Notes: a model not told the origin generated them from the letters alone. A stretch of DNA of 64,000 bases from Moringa oleifera (GCA_021397835.1 JAJFZO010000618.1:1-64000); one strand, 5' to 3'; positions 37,988 to 50,579 are shown, numbered from the stretch's first letter. Numbers and translations are program-made.

Positions 37988-40763
37988 GGCTCGCTCGTTT
38001 CTAACGGCCGACGATCGTGTGGTCGATCGCGCTGCGCAATGAGTCCGCCTAGGCAAGCCTGAGCGTCGAGATCCAACCCCATGTCAGTCGCCCCGAGGGC
38101 CTATGACGAAGCACTCCGCATGCCCGAAATCCCCCCAACAATTTGGCCCTCACGTAGCATGCATCATCGTGAGCTTCGCCGCACACACCATCGAGCTTGT
38201 CTAGCCATATCGCAGCACATTATCCCACGATTATTCTCGTTTTGTTGCCCACGTTTTTCCCACCAAAGAGGCCTTCGCAGTAGGGGGGCCGAGGCTGGCG
38301 GTCTGGCTCGCTCGTTTTTAACGGCCGACGATCGTGTCGTCGATCGCGCTGCATAATGAGTCCGCCTAGGCAAGCATGAGCGTCGAGATCCAACCCCACG
38401 TCTGCCGCCTCAAGGGCCCTTCGAGGAAGCACTACGCATTCTCGAAATCCCCCCAACTATTTGGCACTCGTGTAGCATGCATCATCGTTAGCTTCGCCGC
38501 CCACACCATCGAGCTTGTCTAGCCAAATCCCAGCACATTATCCCACGATTATTCTCACTTCGTTGCCCACATTTTTCCCACCAATGAGGCCTTGACAGTA
38601 GGGGTGCCGAGGCTGGCTGTGTGGCTCGCTCGTTTCTAACGGCCGACGATCGTGTGGTCGATCGCGCTGCGCAATGAGTCCGCCTAGGCAAGCCTGAGCG
38701 TCGAGATCCAACCCCATGTCAGTCGCCCCGAGGGCCTACGACAAAGCACTCCGCATGCTCGAAATCCCCCCAACAATTTGGCCCTCACGTAGCATGCATC
38801 ATTGTGAGCTTCGCCGCCCACACCATCGAGCTTGTCTAGCCATATCGCAGCACATTATCCCACGATTATTCTCGCTTTGTTGCCCACGTTTTTCCCACCA
38901 ATGAGGCCTTCGCAGTAGGGGGGCCGAGGCTGGTGGTCTGGCTCGCTCGTTTTTAACGGCCGACGATCGTGTCGTCGATCGCGCTGCATAATGAGTCCGC
39001 CTAGGCAAGCATGAGCGTCGAGATCCAACCCCACGTCTGCCGCCTCAAGGGCCCTTCGAGGAAGCACTACGCATTCTCGAAATCCCCCCAACTATTTGGC
39101 TCTCGTGTAGCATGCATCATCGTTAGCTTCGCCGCCCACACCATCGAGCTTGTCTAGCCAAATCCCAGCACATTATCCCACGATTATTCTCGCTTCGTTG
39201 CCCACGTTTTTCCCACCAATGAGGCCTTGGCAATAGGGGTGCCGAGGCTGGCCGTGTGGCTAGTTCGTTTCTAACGGCCGACGATAGTGTCGTCGATCGC
39301 GCTGCGCAAGGAGTCCGTCTAGGCAAGCCTGAGCATCGAGATCCAACCCTACGTCTGTCACCCCGAGGGCCTACGACGAAGCACTCCGCATGCTCGAAAT
39401 CCCCCCAACAATTTGGCCCTCACGTAGCATGCATCATCGTGAGCTTCGCCGCCCACACCATCGAGCTTGTCTAGCCATATCCCAGCACATTATCCCAGGA
39501 TTATTCTTGCTTCGTTGCCCGCGTTTTTCCCACCAATGAGGCCTTGGCAGTAGGGGTGCCGAGGCTGGCCGTTTGGCTCGCTCGTTTCTAACGGCCGACG
39601 ATCGTGTCGTCGATTGCGCTGCACAATGAGTCCGCCTAGGCAAGCATGAGCGTCGAGATCCAACCCCACGTCTGCCGCCTCAAGGGCCTGCGAGGAAGCA
39701 CTACGCATTCTCGAAATCCGCCCAACCATTTGGCTCTCGTGTCGCATGCATCATCATTAGCTTCGCCGCTCACACCATCGAGCTTGTCTTGCCAAATCCC
39801 AGCACATTATCCCACGATTGTTGTCGCCTCGTTGCCCACGTTTTTCCCACAAATGAGGCCTTGGCAGTAGGGGTGCCGAGGCTGGCCGTGTGGCTCGCTC
39901 GTTTCTAACGGCCGACGATCGTGTCATCGATCACGCTGCGCAATGAGTCCGCCTAGGCAAGCTTGAGCGTCGAGATCCAACCCCACGTTTACCGCCCCGA
40001 GGGCCTACGACGAAGCACTCCGCATGCTCGAAATCCCCCCAACAATTTGGCACTCACGTAGCATGCATCATCGTGAGCTTCGCCGCCCACACCATCGAGC
40101 TTGTCTAGCCATATCCCAGTACATTATCCCACGATTATTCTCGCTTCGTTGCCCACAGTTTTCCCACCAATGAGGCCTTGGCAGTAGGGGTGCCGAGGCT
40201 AGCCATTTGGCTCACTCGTTTCTAACGGCTGACGATCGTGTCGTCGATCGCGCTGCGCAATGAGTCCGCCTAGGCAAGCCTGAGCGTCGAGATCCAACCC
40301 CACGTCTATTTCCCCGAGGGCCTACGACGAAGCACGCCGCATGCTCGAAATCCCCCCAACAATTTGGCCCACACGTAGCATGCATCATCGTGAGCTTCGC
40401 CGCCCACACCATCGAGCTTGTCTTGCCATATCCCAGCACATTATCACACGATTATTCTCGCTTCGTTGCCCATGTTTTTCCCACCAATCAGGCCTTGGTA
40501 GTAGGGGTGCCGACATTGGACGTCTGGCTCGCTCGTTTTTAACGGTCGATGATCGTGTCGTTAATCGCGCTGCATAATGAGTCCGCCTAGGCAAGCATGA
40601 GCGTCGAGATCCAAACCCACGTCTGCCGCCTCGAGGGCCTGCGAGGAAACACTACGCATTCTCGAAATCCCCCCAACCATTTGGCTCTCGTGTCGCATGC
40701 ATCATCGTGAGCTTCGCCGCCCACACCATCGAGCTTGTCTAGCCATATCCCAGCACATTATCC
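37988..40763 (+). repeat. Long-range duplicate C2 (partner 20,865-23,640)
   Basis: Second copy of the 2.8-kb block, 17,123 bp downstream, with the same variant order. The monomer at about 39,173-39,420 is an ordinary class A copy (CGTTTTTCCC, GCCGAGGCTGG), whereas its positional partner has CGTCTTTCCC and GCCAAGGCTGG. The matching flanks and replaced core suggest gene conversion in one of the two copies. Confidence 0.86.
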
Positions 40764-42495
40764 ACGATTATTGTCGCTTCGTTGCCCACGTTATTCCCAC
40801 CAATGAGGCCTTGGCAGTAGGGGTGCCGAGGCTGGCCGTTTGGCTCGTTCGTTTTTAATGGCCGACGATCGTGTCGTCGATCGCGCTGCATAATGAGTCC
40901 GCCTAGGCAAGCATGAGAGTCGAGATCCAACCCCACGTCTGCTGCCTCAAGGGCCTGCGAGGAAGCACTACGCATTCTCGAAATCCCCCCAACCATTTGG
41001 CCCTCGTGTAGCATGCATCATCGTTAGCTTCGCCGCCCACACCATCGAGCTTGTCTAGCCAAATCCCAGCACATTATCCCACGATTATTCTCACTTCGTT
41101 GCTCACATTTTTCCCACCAATGAGGCCTTAACAGTAGGGGTGCCGAGGCTGGCTGTGTGGCTCGCTCGTTTCTAACGACCGACGATCGTGTCGTCGATCG
41201 CGCTGCGCAATGAGTCCGCCTAGGCAAGCCTGAGCGTCGAGATCCAACCCCATGTCAGTCACCCCGAGGGCCTACGACGAAGCACTCCGCATGCTCGAAA
41301 TCCCCCCAACAATTTGGCCCTCACGTAGCATGCATCATCGTGAGCTTCGCCGCCCACACCATCGAGCTTGTCTAGCCATATCCCAGCACATTATCCCACG
41401 ATTATTCTCGCTTCGTTGCCCACGTTTTTCCCACTTATGAGGCCTGGGCAGTAGGGGTGCCGAGGCTGGCCGTCTGGCTCGCTCGTTTCTAACGGCCGAC
41501 GATCGTGTCGTCGATCGCGCTGCACAATGAGTCCACCTAGGCAAGCATGAGCGTCGAGATCCAACCCCACGTCTGCCGCCTCAAGGGCCTGCGAGGAAGC
41601 ACTACGAATTCTCGAAATCCCCCCAACTATTTGGCTCTTGTGTAGCATGCATCATCGTTAGCTTCGCCGTCCACACCATCGAGCTTGTCTAGCCAAATCC
41701 CAGCACATTATCCCACGATTATTCTCGCTTCGTTGCCCACCTTTTTCCCACCAATGAGGCCTTGGCAGTAGGGGTGCCGAGGCTGGCCGTCTGGCTCGCT
41801 CGTTTTTAACGGCCGACGATCGTGTCGTCGATCGCGCTGCATAATGAGTCCGCCTAGGCAAGCATGAGCGTCGAGATCCAACCCTACGTCTGCTGCCTCA
41901 AGGGCCTGCGAGGAAGCACTACGCATTCTCGAAATCCCCCCAACCATTTGGCTCTCGTGTAGCATGCATCATCGTTAGCTTCGCCGCCCACACCATCGAG
42001 CTTGTCTAGCCAAATCCCAGCACATTATCCCATGATTATTCTCGCTTCGTTGCCCACGTTTTCCCCACCAATGAGGCCATGGCAATAGGGGTGCCTAGGC
42101 TGGCCGTGTGGCTCGCTCGTTTCTAACGGTCGACGATCGTGTCGTCGATCGTGCTGCGCAATGATTCCGCCTAGGGAAGCTTGAGCATCGAGATCCAACC
42201 CCACGTCTGCCGCCCCGAGGGCCTACGACGAAGCACTCCGCATTCTCGAAATCCCCCCAATAATTTGGCCCTCACGTAGCATGCATCATCTTGAGCTTTG
42301 CCGCCCACACCATCGAGCTTGTCTAGCCATATCCCAGCACATTATCCCACGATTATTCTCGCTTCGTTGCCCATGTTTTTCCCACCAATGAGGCCTTGGA
42401 AGTAGGGGCGCCGAGGTTGGACGTCTGACTTGCTCGTTTTTAACGGTCGACGATAGTGTCGTCAATCGCGCTACATAATGAGTCCGCCTAGGCAA
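40764..42495 (+). repeat. Five to six satellite monomers, mostly consensus-like
   Basis: Alternating B and A copies with few private variants, for example TGCTCACATTTTTCC near 41,101, CCACTTATGAGGCCTGGG near 41,431 and GAGGCCATGGC near 42,072. It holds the representative class B monomer. Confidence 0.8.
41707..42023 (+). repeat. Representative class B monomer (317 bp)
   Basis: This is a clean example of class B. Its marks are GTCTGG and TTTTTAACGG in the first half, GCATAATGAGTCC in the middle, then CCTCAAGGGCCTGCGAGG, CATTCTCG, AACCATTTGGCTCTCGTG and CATCATCGTTAGC. It ends with AGCCAAATCCCAGCAC. Length is exactly 317 bp. A common sub-variant (for example 34,415-34,732) has GGGCCCTTCGAGG in place of GGGCCTGCGAGG and is one base longer. 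Confidence 0.92.
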
Positions 42496-43129
42496 GCATG
42501 AGCGTCGAGATCCAAACCCACGCCTGCCACCTCAAGGGCCTGCGAGGAAGCACTACGCATTCTCGAAATCCCCCCAACCATTTGGCTCTCGTGTAGCATG
42601 CATCATCGTTAGCTTCGTCGCCCACACCATCGAGCTTGTCTGGCCAAATCCCAGCACATTATCCCTGGATTATTCTCGCTTCGTTGCCCACGTTTTTCCC
42701 ACCAATGAGGCCTTGGAAGTAGGGGTGCCGAGGCTGGCCATCTGGCTCCCTCGTTTTTAACGGCTGACGATCGTGTCGTCGACCGCGTTGCATAATGAGT
42801 CCACCTAGGCAAGCATGAGCGTCGAGATCCAAACCCACGCCTGCCACCTCAAGGGCCTGCGAGGAAGCACTACGCATTCTCGAAATCCCCCCAACCATTT
42901 GGCTCTCGTGTAGCATGCATCATCGTTAGCTTCGTCGCCCACACCATCGAGCTTGTCTGGCCAAATCCCAGCACATTATCCCTGGATTATTCTCGCTTCG
43001 TTGCCCACGTTTTTCCCACCAATGAGGCCTTGGCAGTAGGGGTGCCGAGGCTGGCCATCTGGCTCCCTCGTTTTTAACGGCTGACGATCGTGTCGTCGAC
43101 CGCGTTGCATAATGAGTCCACCTAGGCAA
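42496..43129 (+). repeat. Recent exact tandem duplication of one 317-bp unit
   Basis: Units 42,496-42,812 and 42,813-43,129 are almost identical; the one difference I find from about 42,600 on is GGAAGTAGGGG near 42,716 against GGCAGTAGGGG. Both carry TGTCTGGCC, TATCCCTGGATT, GGCTCCCTCG and GACCGCGTTGC. The duplicated unit starts at GCATGAGCG, so its phase is shifted by about half a monomer against the ATTAT frame. Among the newest events in the window, judging by identity. Confidence 0.88.
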
Positions 43130-43291
43130 GCATGAGCGTTGAGATCCAACCCCACGTCTGCCGCCTCAAGGGCCCTTCGAGGAAGCACTATGCATTCTCG
43201 AAATCCCCCCAACCATTTGGCTCTCGTGTACCATGCATCATCGTTAGCTTCGCCGCCCACACCATCGAGCTTGTCTAGCCAAATCCCAGCA

Positions 43292-44885
43292 TATTATCCC
43301 ACGATTATTCTCGCTTCGTTGCCCACATTTTTCCCACCAATGAGGTCTTGGCAATAGAGGTGCCGAGGCTAGCCATGTGGCTCACTCGTTTCTAACGGCC
43401 GACGATCGTGTCGTCGATCGCGCTGCGCAATGAGTCCGCCTAGGCAAGCCTGAGCGTCGAGATCCAACCCCATGTCAGTCGCCCCGAAGGCCTACGACGA
43501 AGCACTCCGCATGCTCGAAATCCCGCCAACAATTTGGCCCTCACGTAGCATGCATCATCGTGAGCTTCGCCGCCCACACCATCGAGCTTGTCTAGCCATA
43601 TCGCAGCACATTATCCCACGATTATTCTCGCTTTGTTGCCCACGTTTTTCCCACCAATGAGGCCTTCGCAGTAGGGGGGCCGAGGCTAGCGGTCTGGCTC
43701 GCTCGTTTTTAACGGCCGACGATCGTGTCGTCGATCGCGCTGCATAATGAGTCCGCCTAGGCAAGCATGAGCGTCGAGATCCAACCCCACGTCTGCCGCC
43801 TCAAGGGCCCTTCGAGGAAGCACTACGCATTCTCGAAATCCCCCCAACTATTTGGCTCTCGTGTACCATGCATCATCGTTATGTTCGCCACCCACACCAT
43901 CGAGCTTGTCTAGCCAAATCCCAGCACATTATCCCACGATTATTCTCGCTTTGTTGCCCACGTCTTTCCCACCAATGTGGCCTTGGCAATAGGGGTGCCA
44001 AGGCTGGCCATGTGACTCGCTCGTCTCTAACGGTCGACGATCGTGTCGTCGATCGCGCTGCGCAATGAGTCCGCCTAGGCAAGCATGAGCGTCGACATCC
44101 AACCACACGTCTACCGCCCCGAGGGCCTACGACGAAGCACTCCCCATGCTCGAAATCCGCCCAATAATTTGGCCCTCACGTAGCATGCATCGTCGTGAGC
44201 TTCGCCGCCCCAGCATCGAGTTTGTCTAGCCATGTCCCAGCACATTATCCCACGATTATTCTCGCTTCGTTGCCCACGTTTTTCCCACCAATGAGGCCTT
44301 GGCAGTAGGGGTGCCGAGGCTGGCCGTCTGGCTCGCTCGTTTCTAACGGCCGACGATCGTGTCGTCGATTGCGCTGCATAATGAGTCCGCCTAGGCAAGC
44401 ATGAGCGTCGAGATCCAACCCCACGTCTGCCGCCTCAAGGGCCTGCGAGGAAGCACTACGCATTCTCGAAATCCCCCCAACCATTTGGCTCTCGTGTCGC
44501 ATGCATCATCATTAGCTTCGCCGCTCACACCATCGAGCTTGTCTTGCCAAATCCCAGCACATTATCCCACGATTGTTGTCGCCTCGTTGCCCACGTTTTT
44601 CCCACAAATGAGGCCTTGGCAGTAGGGGTGCCAAGGCTGGCCGTGTGGCTCGCTCGTTTCTAACGGCCGACGATCGTGTCATCGATCGCGCTGCGCAATG
44701 AGTCCGCCTAGGCAAGCTTGAGCGTCGAGATCCAACCCCACGTCTGTCGCCCCGAGGGCCTACGACGAAGCACTCCGCATGCTCCAAATCCCCCCAACAA
44801 TTTCGCCCTCACGTAGCATGCATCATCGTGAGCTTCGCCGCCCACACCATCGAGCTTGTCTAGCCATATCCCAGTACATTATCCC
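43292..44885 (+). repeat. Relative of the eight-monomer HOR (partner 25.5-27.1 kb)
   Basis: Matches 25,535 to about 27,130 at offsets 17,757-17,758 and 28,073 to about 29,670 at 15,220, with the same order of variants. Local differences include GCCGCCCCAGCATCGAG near 44,204, where two bases are missing. The match breaks near 44,890, where CTCACTTCG and GACAGTAGGGG replace the expected variants. Confidence 0.86.
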
Positions 44886-46799
44886 ACGATTATTCTCACT
44901 TCGTTGCCCACATTTTTCCCACCAATGAGGCCTTGACAGTAGGGGTGCCGAGGCTGGCTGTGTGGCTCGCTCGTTTCTAACCGCCGACGATCGTGTCGTC
45001 GATCGCGCTGCGCAATGAGTCCGCCAAGGCAAGCCTGAGCGTCGAGATCCAACCCCATGTCAGTCGCCCCGAGGGCCTACGACGAAGCACTCCGCATGCT
45101 CGAAATCCCCCCAACAATTTGGCCCTCACGTAGCATGCATCATCGTGAGCTTCGCCGCCCACACCATCGAGCTTGTCTAGCCATATCGCAGCACATTATC
45201 CCACGATTATTCTCGCTTCGTTGCCCACGTTTTTCCCACCGATGAGGCCTTCGCAGTAGGGGGGCCGAGGCTGGCGGTCTGGCTCGCTCGTTTTTAACGG
45301 CCGACGATCGTGTCATCGATCGCGCTGCCTAATGAGTGCGCCTAGGCAAGCATGAGCGTCGAGATCCAACCCCACGTCTGCCGCCTCAAGGGCCCTTCGA
45401 GGAAGCACTACGCATTCTCGAAATCCCCCCAACTATTTGGCTCTCGTGTACCATGCATCATCGTGAGCTTCGCCGCCCACACCATCGAGCTTGTCTTGCC
45501 ATATCCCAGCACATTATCACACGATTATTCTCGCTTCGTTGCCCATGTTTTTCCCACCAATCAGGCCTTGGCAGTAGGGGTGCCGACGTTGGACGTCTGG
45601 CTCGCTCGTTTTTAACGGTCGATGATCGTGTCGTTAATCGCGCTGCATAATGAGTCCGCCTAGGCAAGCATGAGCGTCGAGATCCAAACCCACGTCTGCC
45701 GCCTCAAGGGCCTGCGAGGAAGCACTACGCATTCTCGAAATGCCCCCAACCATTTGGCTCTCGTGTCGCATGCATCATCGTGAGCTTCGCCTCCCACACC
45801 ATCGAGCTTGTCTAGCCATATCCCAGCACATTATCCCACGATTATTCTCGCTTCGTTGCCCACGTTTTTCCCACCAATGAGGCCTTGGCAGTAGGGGTGC
45901 CGAGGCTGGCCGTCTGGCTCGCTCATTTTTAACGGCCGAAGATCGTGTCGTCGATCGCGCTGCATAATGAGTCCGCCTAGGCAAGCATGAGCGTCGAGAT
46001 CCAACCCCACGTCTGCCGCCTCAAGGGCCTGCGAGGAAGCACTACCCATTCTCGAAATCCCCCCAACCATTTAGCTCTCGTGTAGCATGCATCATCGTTA
46101 GCTTCGCCGCCCACACCATCGAGCTTGTCTAGCCAAATCCCAGCACATTATCCCACGATTATTCTCACTTCGTTGCCCACGTTTTTCCCACCAATGAGGC
46201 CTTGGCAGTAGGGGTGCCGAGGCTGGCCGCCTGACTCGCTCGTTTTTAATGGCCGACGATCGTGTCGTCGATCGCGCTGCATAATGTGTCCGCCTAGGCA
46301 AGCATGAGCGTCGAGATCCAACCCCACGTCTGACGCCCCGAGGGCCTACGATGAAGCACTCCGCATGCTCGAAATCCCCCCAACAATTTGGCCCTCACGT
46401 AGCATGCATCATCGTGAGCTTCGCCGCCCACACCATCGAGCTTGTCTAGCCATATCGCAGCACATTATCCCACGATTATTCTCGCTTTGTTGCCCACGTT
46501 TTTCCCACCGATGAGGCCTTCGCAGTAGGGGGGCCGAGGCTGGCGGTCTGGCTCGCTCGTTTTTAACGGCCGACGATCGTGTCATCGATCGCGCTGCCTA
46601 ATGAGTGCGCCTAGGCAAGCATGAGCGTCGAGATCCAACCCCACGTCTGCCGCCTCAAGGGCCCTTCGAGGAAGCACTACGCATTCTCGAAATCCCCCCA
46701 ACTATTTGGCTCTCGTGTACCATGCATCATCGTGAGCTTCGCCGCCCACACCATCGAGCTTGTCTTGCCATATCCCAGCACATTATCCCACGATTATTC
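44886..46799 (+). repeat. Six monomers with a four-unit repeat (1,269 bp)
   Basis: 45,237-45,480 and 46,507-46,750 share CCACCGATGAGGCC, CTGCCTAATGAGTGCGCC, AACTATTTGGC and an unusual switch from class B GTGTACCATG to class A CATCGTGAGC. Offset is 1,269 bp, four units. The second copy runs into the indel-rich stretch. Confidence 0.83.
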
Positions 46800-48435
46800 T
46801 CGCTTGTTGCCCACGCTTTCCCACCAATGAGCCTTGGTATAGGGGTCGCCAAGGTGGCCATGTGGCTCGCTCATCTCTAACGGTCGGGACGATGTGTCGT
46901 CGACGCGCTGCGCAATGAGTCCGCCTAGGCAAGCATAGCATCGAGATCCAACCACACGTCTACCCCCGAGGGCTACGACGAAGCACTCCCACATGCTCGA
47001 AATCCCGCCAATAATTTGGCCCTCAAGGATGCATCACGTGGGGGGAAAAAGGGGGGGGGGGGGGCTTCGCCGCCCACAGCATCGAGTTGTCTAAGCCATG
47101 TCCCAGCACATTATCCCACGATTATTCTCGCTTCGTTTGCCCACTGTTTTTCCCACAAATGAGCCTTGGCAGTAGGGGTGCCTGAGGTGGACGTCGGCCC
47201 GCTCGTTTTTAACGGTCGACGATCTGCGCAATAGCGCTGCATAATGAGTCCGCCTAGGCAAGCATGAGCGTCGAGACCAAAACCCACGTCTGCCCGCCTC
47301 AAGGGCCTGCGAGGAAGCATACGCATTTCGTAATCCCCCAATTGCATTTGGCTTCGTGAGCAGCCTCATCGTAGCTCGCCGCCCACACCACGAGCTATGT
47401 CTAGCACATCCCAGCACATTATCCCACGATTATTCTCGCTTTTGTTGCCCACGTTTTTCCCACCAATGAAGCCTGGGCAATAGGTTGCCGTGAGGCTGGC
47501 CCATGTGGCTCGCTAGTTTCTTAACGGTCGACGATCGTGTCGTCGATCACGCTGCGCAATGAGAGTCCGCTAGGCAAGCATGGCTCGAGATCCAACACAC
47601 GTCTACGCCCCGAGGGCCTACGACCGAAGCACTCCGCAGGCTCGAAAAATCCCCCAATAATTTGGCCCTCACGTAGTAGCATCATCGTGAGCTTCGCCGC
47701 CCACACCATCAGCTGTCTAGGCCATATCCCAGCACATATCCCACGATTATTCTCGCTCGTTGCCCACGTTTTCCACCAATGAGGCCTGGCAGTTAGGTGG
47801 TGCGAGGCTGGCAGTCTGGCTCGCCGTTTCTAACGTCCGACGATGTGTCGTCGATCGCGCTGAATAATGAGTCCGCCTAGGCAAGCATGAGCGGCGAGAT
47901 TCCAACCACGTCTGCCGCCTCAAAGGGCCTGCGAGGAAGCACTACGAATTCTCGAAATCCCCCCAAACCCATTTGGCTCTCGTGTAGCATGGAATCATCG
48001 TTAGCTTCGCCGCCCACACCACGAGCTTTGTCTAGCCATTATTCCCAGACAACATTATCCCACGATTATTCTCACTTCGTTTTGCCCAATTTTTCCCACC
48101 AATGAGGCCTTGAACAGTAGGGGTGCCGAGGCTGGCTGTGTGAGCGCTCGTTCTAACCGCGACGATCGTGGCGTCGATCGCGCTGCGCAATGAGTTCCGC
48201 CAAGGCAAGCTGAGACGTCGAGATCCAACCCATGTCAGTCGCCCCGAGGGCCTAGCGACGTAAGCCACTCCGCATGCTCGAAATCCCCCCAACAATTTGG
48301 CCTTCACGTAGCATGCATCATCGTGAGCTTCGCCGCCCACACCATCGAGCTTGTCTAGCCATATCGCAGCACATTATCCCACGATTATTCTCGCTTTGTT
48401 GCCCACGTTTTTCCCACCGATCAGGCCTTGCAGTA
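46800..48435 (+). other. Indel-rich satellite stretch, probable unpolished assembly patch
   Basis: Still satellite throughout, but with many single-base gains and losses not shared with any other copy: CTTGTTGCCCACGCTTTCC, AATGAGCCTTGGTATAGG, GGTCGGGACGATGTG, CGTTTGCCCACTG, CTAAGCCATG, GATTCCAACCACG and CCTAGCGACGTAAGCC. Variant markers show that 46,800-47,700 corresponds to about 31,240-32,140 (GCATAGCATCG, CACAGCATCG, GCAATAGCGC, AATGAAGCCTGGGC). The markers also show that 47,700-48,270 corresponds to about 30,290-30,830 (GAATTCTCG, CCGCCAAGGC, CATGTCAGTCGC). Clean sequence resumes by about 48,435. A sharp step in error density inside a homogeneous array is expected of raw-read gap filling or a contig join. 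Confidence 0.82.
47040..47064 (+). repeat. Stretched homopolymer run G6-A5-G14
   Basis: In all other monomers this place reads CGTGAGCTTCG. Here the same base order T-G-A-G-C is kept, but the G, A and G are stretched to 6, 5 and 14 bases. Stretching without any change in order is typical of a base-calling or polymerase artefact. It is the only long homopolymer I see in the window. Confidence 0.85.
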
Positions 48436-50579
48436 GGGGGGCCGAGGCTGGCGGTCTGGCTCGCTCGTTTTTAACGGCCGACGATCGTGTCATCGATCGC
48501 GCTGCCTAATGAGTCCGCCTAGGCAAGCATGAGCGTCGAGATCCAACCCCACGTCTGTCGCCTCAAGGGCCCTTCGAGGAAGCACTACGCATTCTCGAAA
48601 TCCCCCTAACTATTTGGCTCTCGTGTACCATGCATCATCGTTAGCTTCGCCGCCCACACCATCGAGCTTGTCTAGCCAAATCCCAGCACATTATCCCACG
48701 ATTATTCTCGCTTTGTTGCCCACGTCTTTCCCACCAATGAGGCCTTGGCAATAGGGGTGCCAAGGCTGGCCATGTGGCTCGCTCGTCTCTAACGGTTGAC
48801 GATCGTGTCGTCGATCGCGCTGCGCAATGAGTCCGCCTAGGCAAGCATTAGCATCGAGATCCAACCACACGTCTACCGCCCCGAGGGCCTACGATGAAGC
48901 ACTCCCCATGCTCGAAATCCGCCCAATAATTTGGCCCTCACGTAGCATGCATCATCGTGAGCTTCGCCGCCCACAGCATCGAGCTTGTCTAGCCATGTCC
49001 CAGCACATTATCCCACGATTATTCTCGCTTCGTTGCCCACGTTTTTCCCACAAATGAGGCCTTGGCAGTAGGGGTGCCGAGGTTGGACGTCTGGCTCGCT
49101 CGTTTTTAACGGTCGACGATCGTGTCGCCAATAGCGCTGCATAATGAGTCCGCCTAGGCAAGCATGAGCGTCGAGATCCAAACCCACGTCTGTCGCCTCA
49201 AGGGCCTGCGAGGAAGCACTACGCATTCTCGAAATCCCCCCAACCATTTAGCTCTCGTGTAGCATGCATCATCGTTAGCTTCGCCGCCCACACCATCGAG
49301 CTTGTCTAGCCAAATCCCAGCACATTATCCCACGATTATTCTCGCTTTGTTGCCCACGTTTTTCCCACCAATGAAGCCTGGGCAATAGGGGTGCCGAGGC
49401 TGGCCATGTGGCTCGCTAGTTTCTAACGGTCGACGATCGTGTCGTCGATCACGCTGCGCAATGAGTTCGCCTAGGCAAGCATGAGCGTCGAGATCCAACC
49501 ACACGTCTACCGCCCCGAGGGCCTACGACGAAGCACTCTGCATGCTCGAAATCCCCCCAATAATTTGGCCCTCACGTAGCATGCATCATCGTGAGCTTCG
49601 CCGCCCACACCATCGAGCTTGTCTAGCCATATCCCAGCACATTATCCCACGATTATTCTCGCTTCGTTGCCCATGTTTTTCCCACCAATGAGGCCTTGGA
49701 AGTAGGGGCGCCGAGGTTGGACGTCTGACTTGCTCGTTTTTAACGGTCGACGATAGTGTCGTCAATCGCGCTACATAATGAGTCCGCCTAGGCAAGCATG
49801 AGCGTCGAGATCCAAACCCACGCCTGCCACCTCAAGGGCCTGCGAGGAAGCACTACGCATTCTCGAAATCCCCCCAACCATTTGGCTCTCGTGTAGCATG
49901 CATCATCGTTAGTGTCGCTGCCCACACCATCGAGCTTGTCTTGCCAAATCCCAGCACATTATCCCATGATTATTCTCGCTTCGTTGCCCACGTTTTTCCC
50001 ACCAATGAGGCCTTGGCAGTAGGGGTGCCGAGGCTGGCCATCTGGCTCCCTCGTTTTTAACGGCTGACGATCGTGTCGTCGACCGCGCTGCATAATGAGT
50101 CCACCTAGGCAAGCATGAGCGTCGAGATCCAACCCCACGTCTGCCGCCTCAAGGGCCCTTCGAGGAAGCACTATGCATTCTCGAAATCCCCCCAACCATT
50201 TGGCTCTCGTGTACCATGCATCATCGTTAGCTTCGCCGCCCACACCATCGAGCTTGTCTAGCCAAATCCTAGCATATTATCCCACGATTATTCTCGCTTC
50301 GTTGCCCACTTTTTTCCCACCAATGAGGTCTTGGCAATAGAGGTGCCGAGGCTAGCCATGTGGCTCACTCGTTTCTAACGGCCGACGATCGTGTCGTCGA
50401 TCGCGCTGCGCAATGAGTCTGCCTAGGCAAGCAAAAGCGTCGAGATCGAACCCCACGTCTGCCGCCCCGAGGGCCTATGACGAAGCACTCCGCATGCTCG
50501 AAATCCCCCCAACAATTTGGCCCTCACGTAGCATGCATCATCGTGAGCCTCGCCGCCCACACCATCGAGCTTGTCTAGC
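48436..50579 (+). repeat. Long-range duplicate of 30,990-33,133
   Basis: Matches the upstream block at offset 17,445, then 17,446 after the extra T in GCATTAGCATCG (near 48,845). Few differences: CCCACAAATGAGG near 49,049 for CCCACCAATGAGG, and TTAGTGTCGCTGCC near 49,909 for TTAGCTTCGCCGCC. It ends near 50,579, where the upstream copy turns into the GATTATCATGGC monomer. Confidence 0.87.

Noticed and set aside
47040..47064. G-quadruplex-forming element
   Set aside because: The G run is a stretched version of TGAGC inside an error-rich patch and is found in no other monomer.
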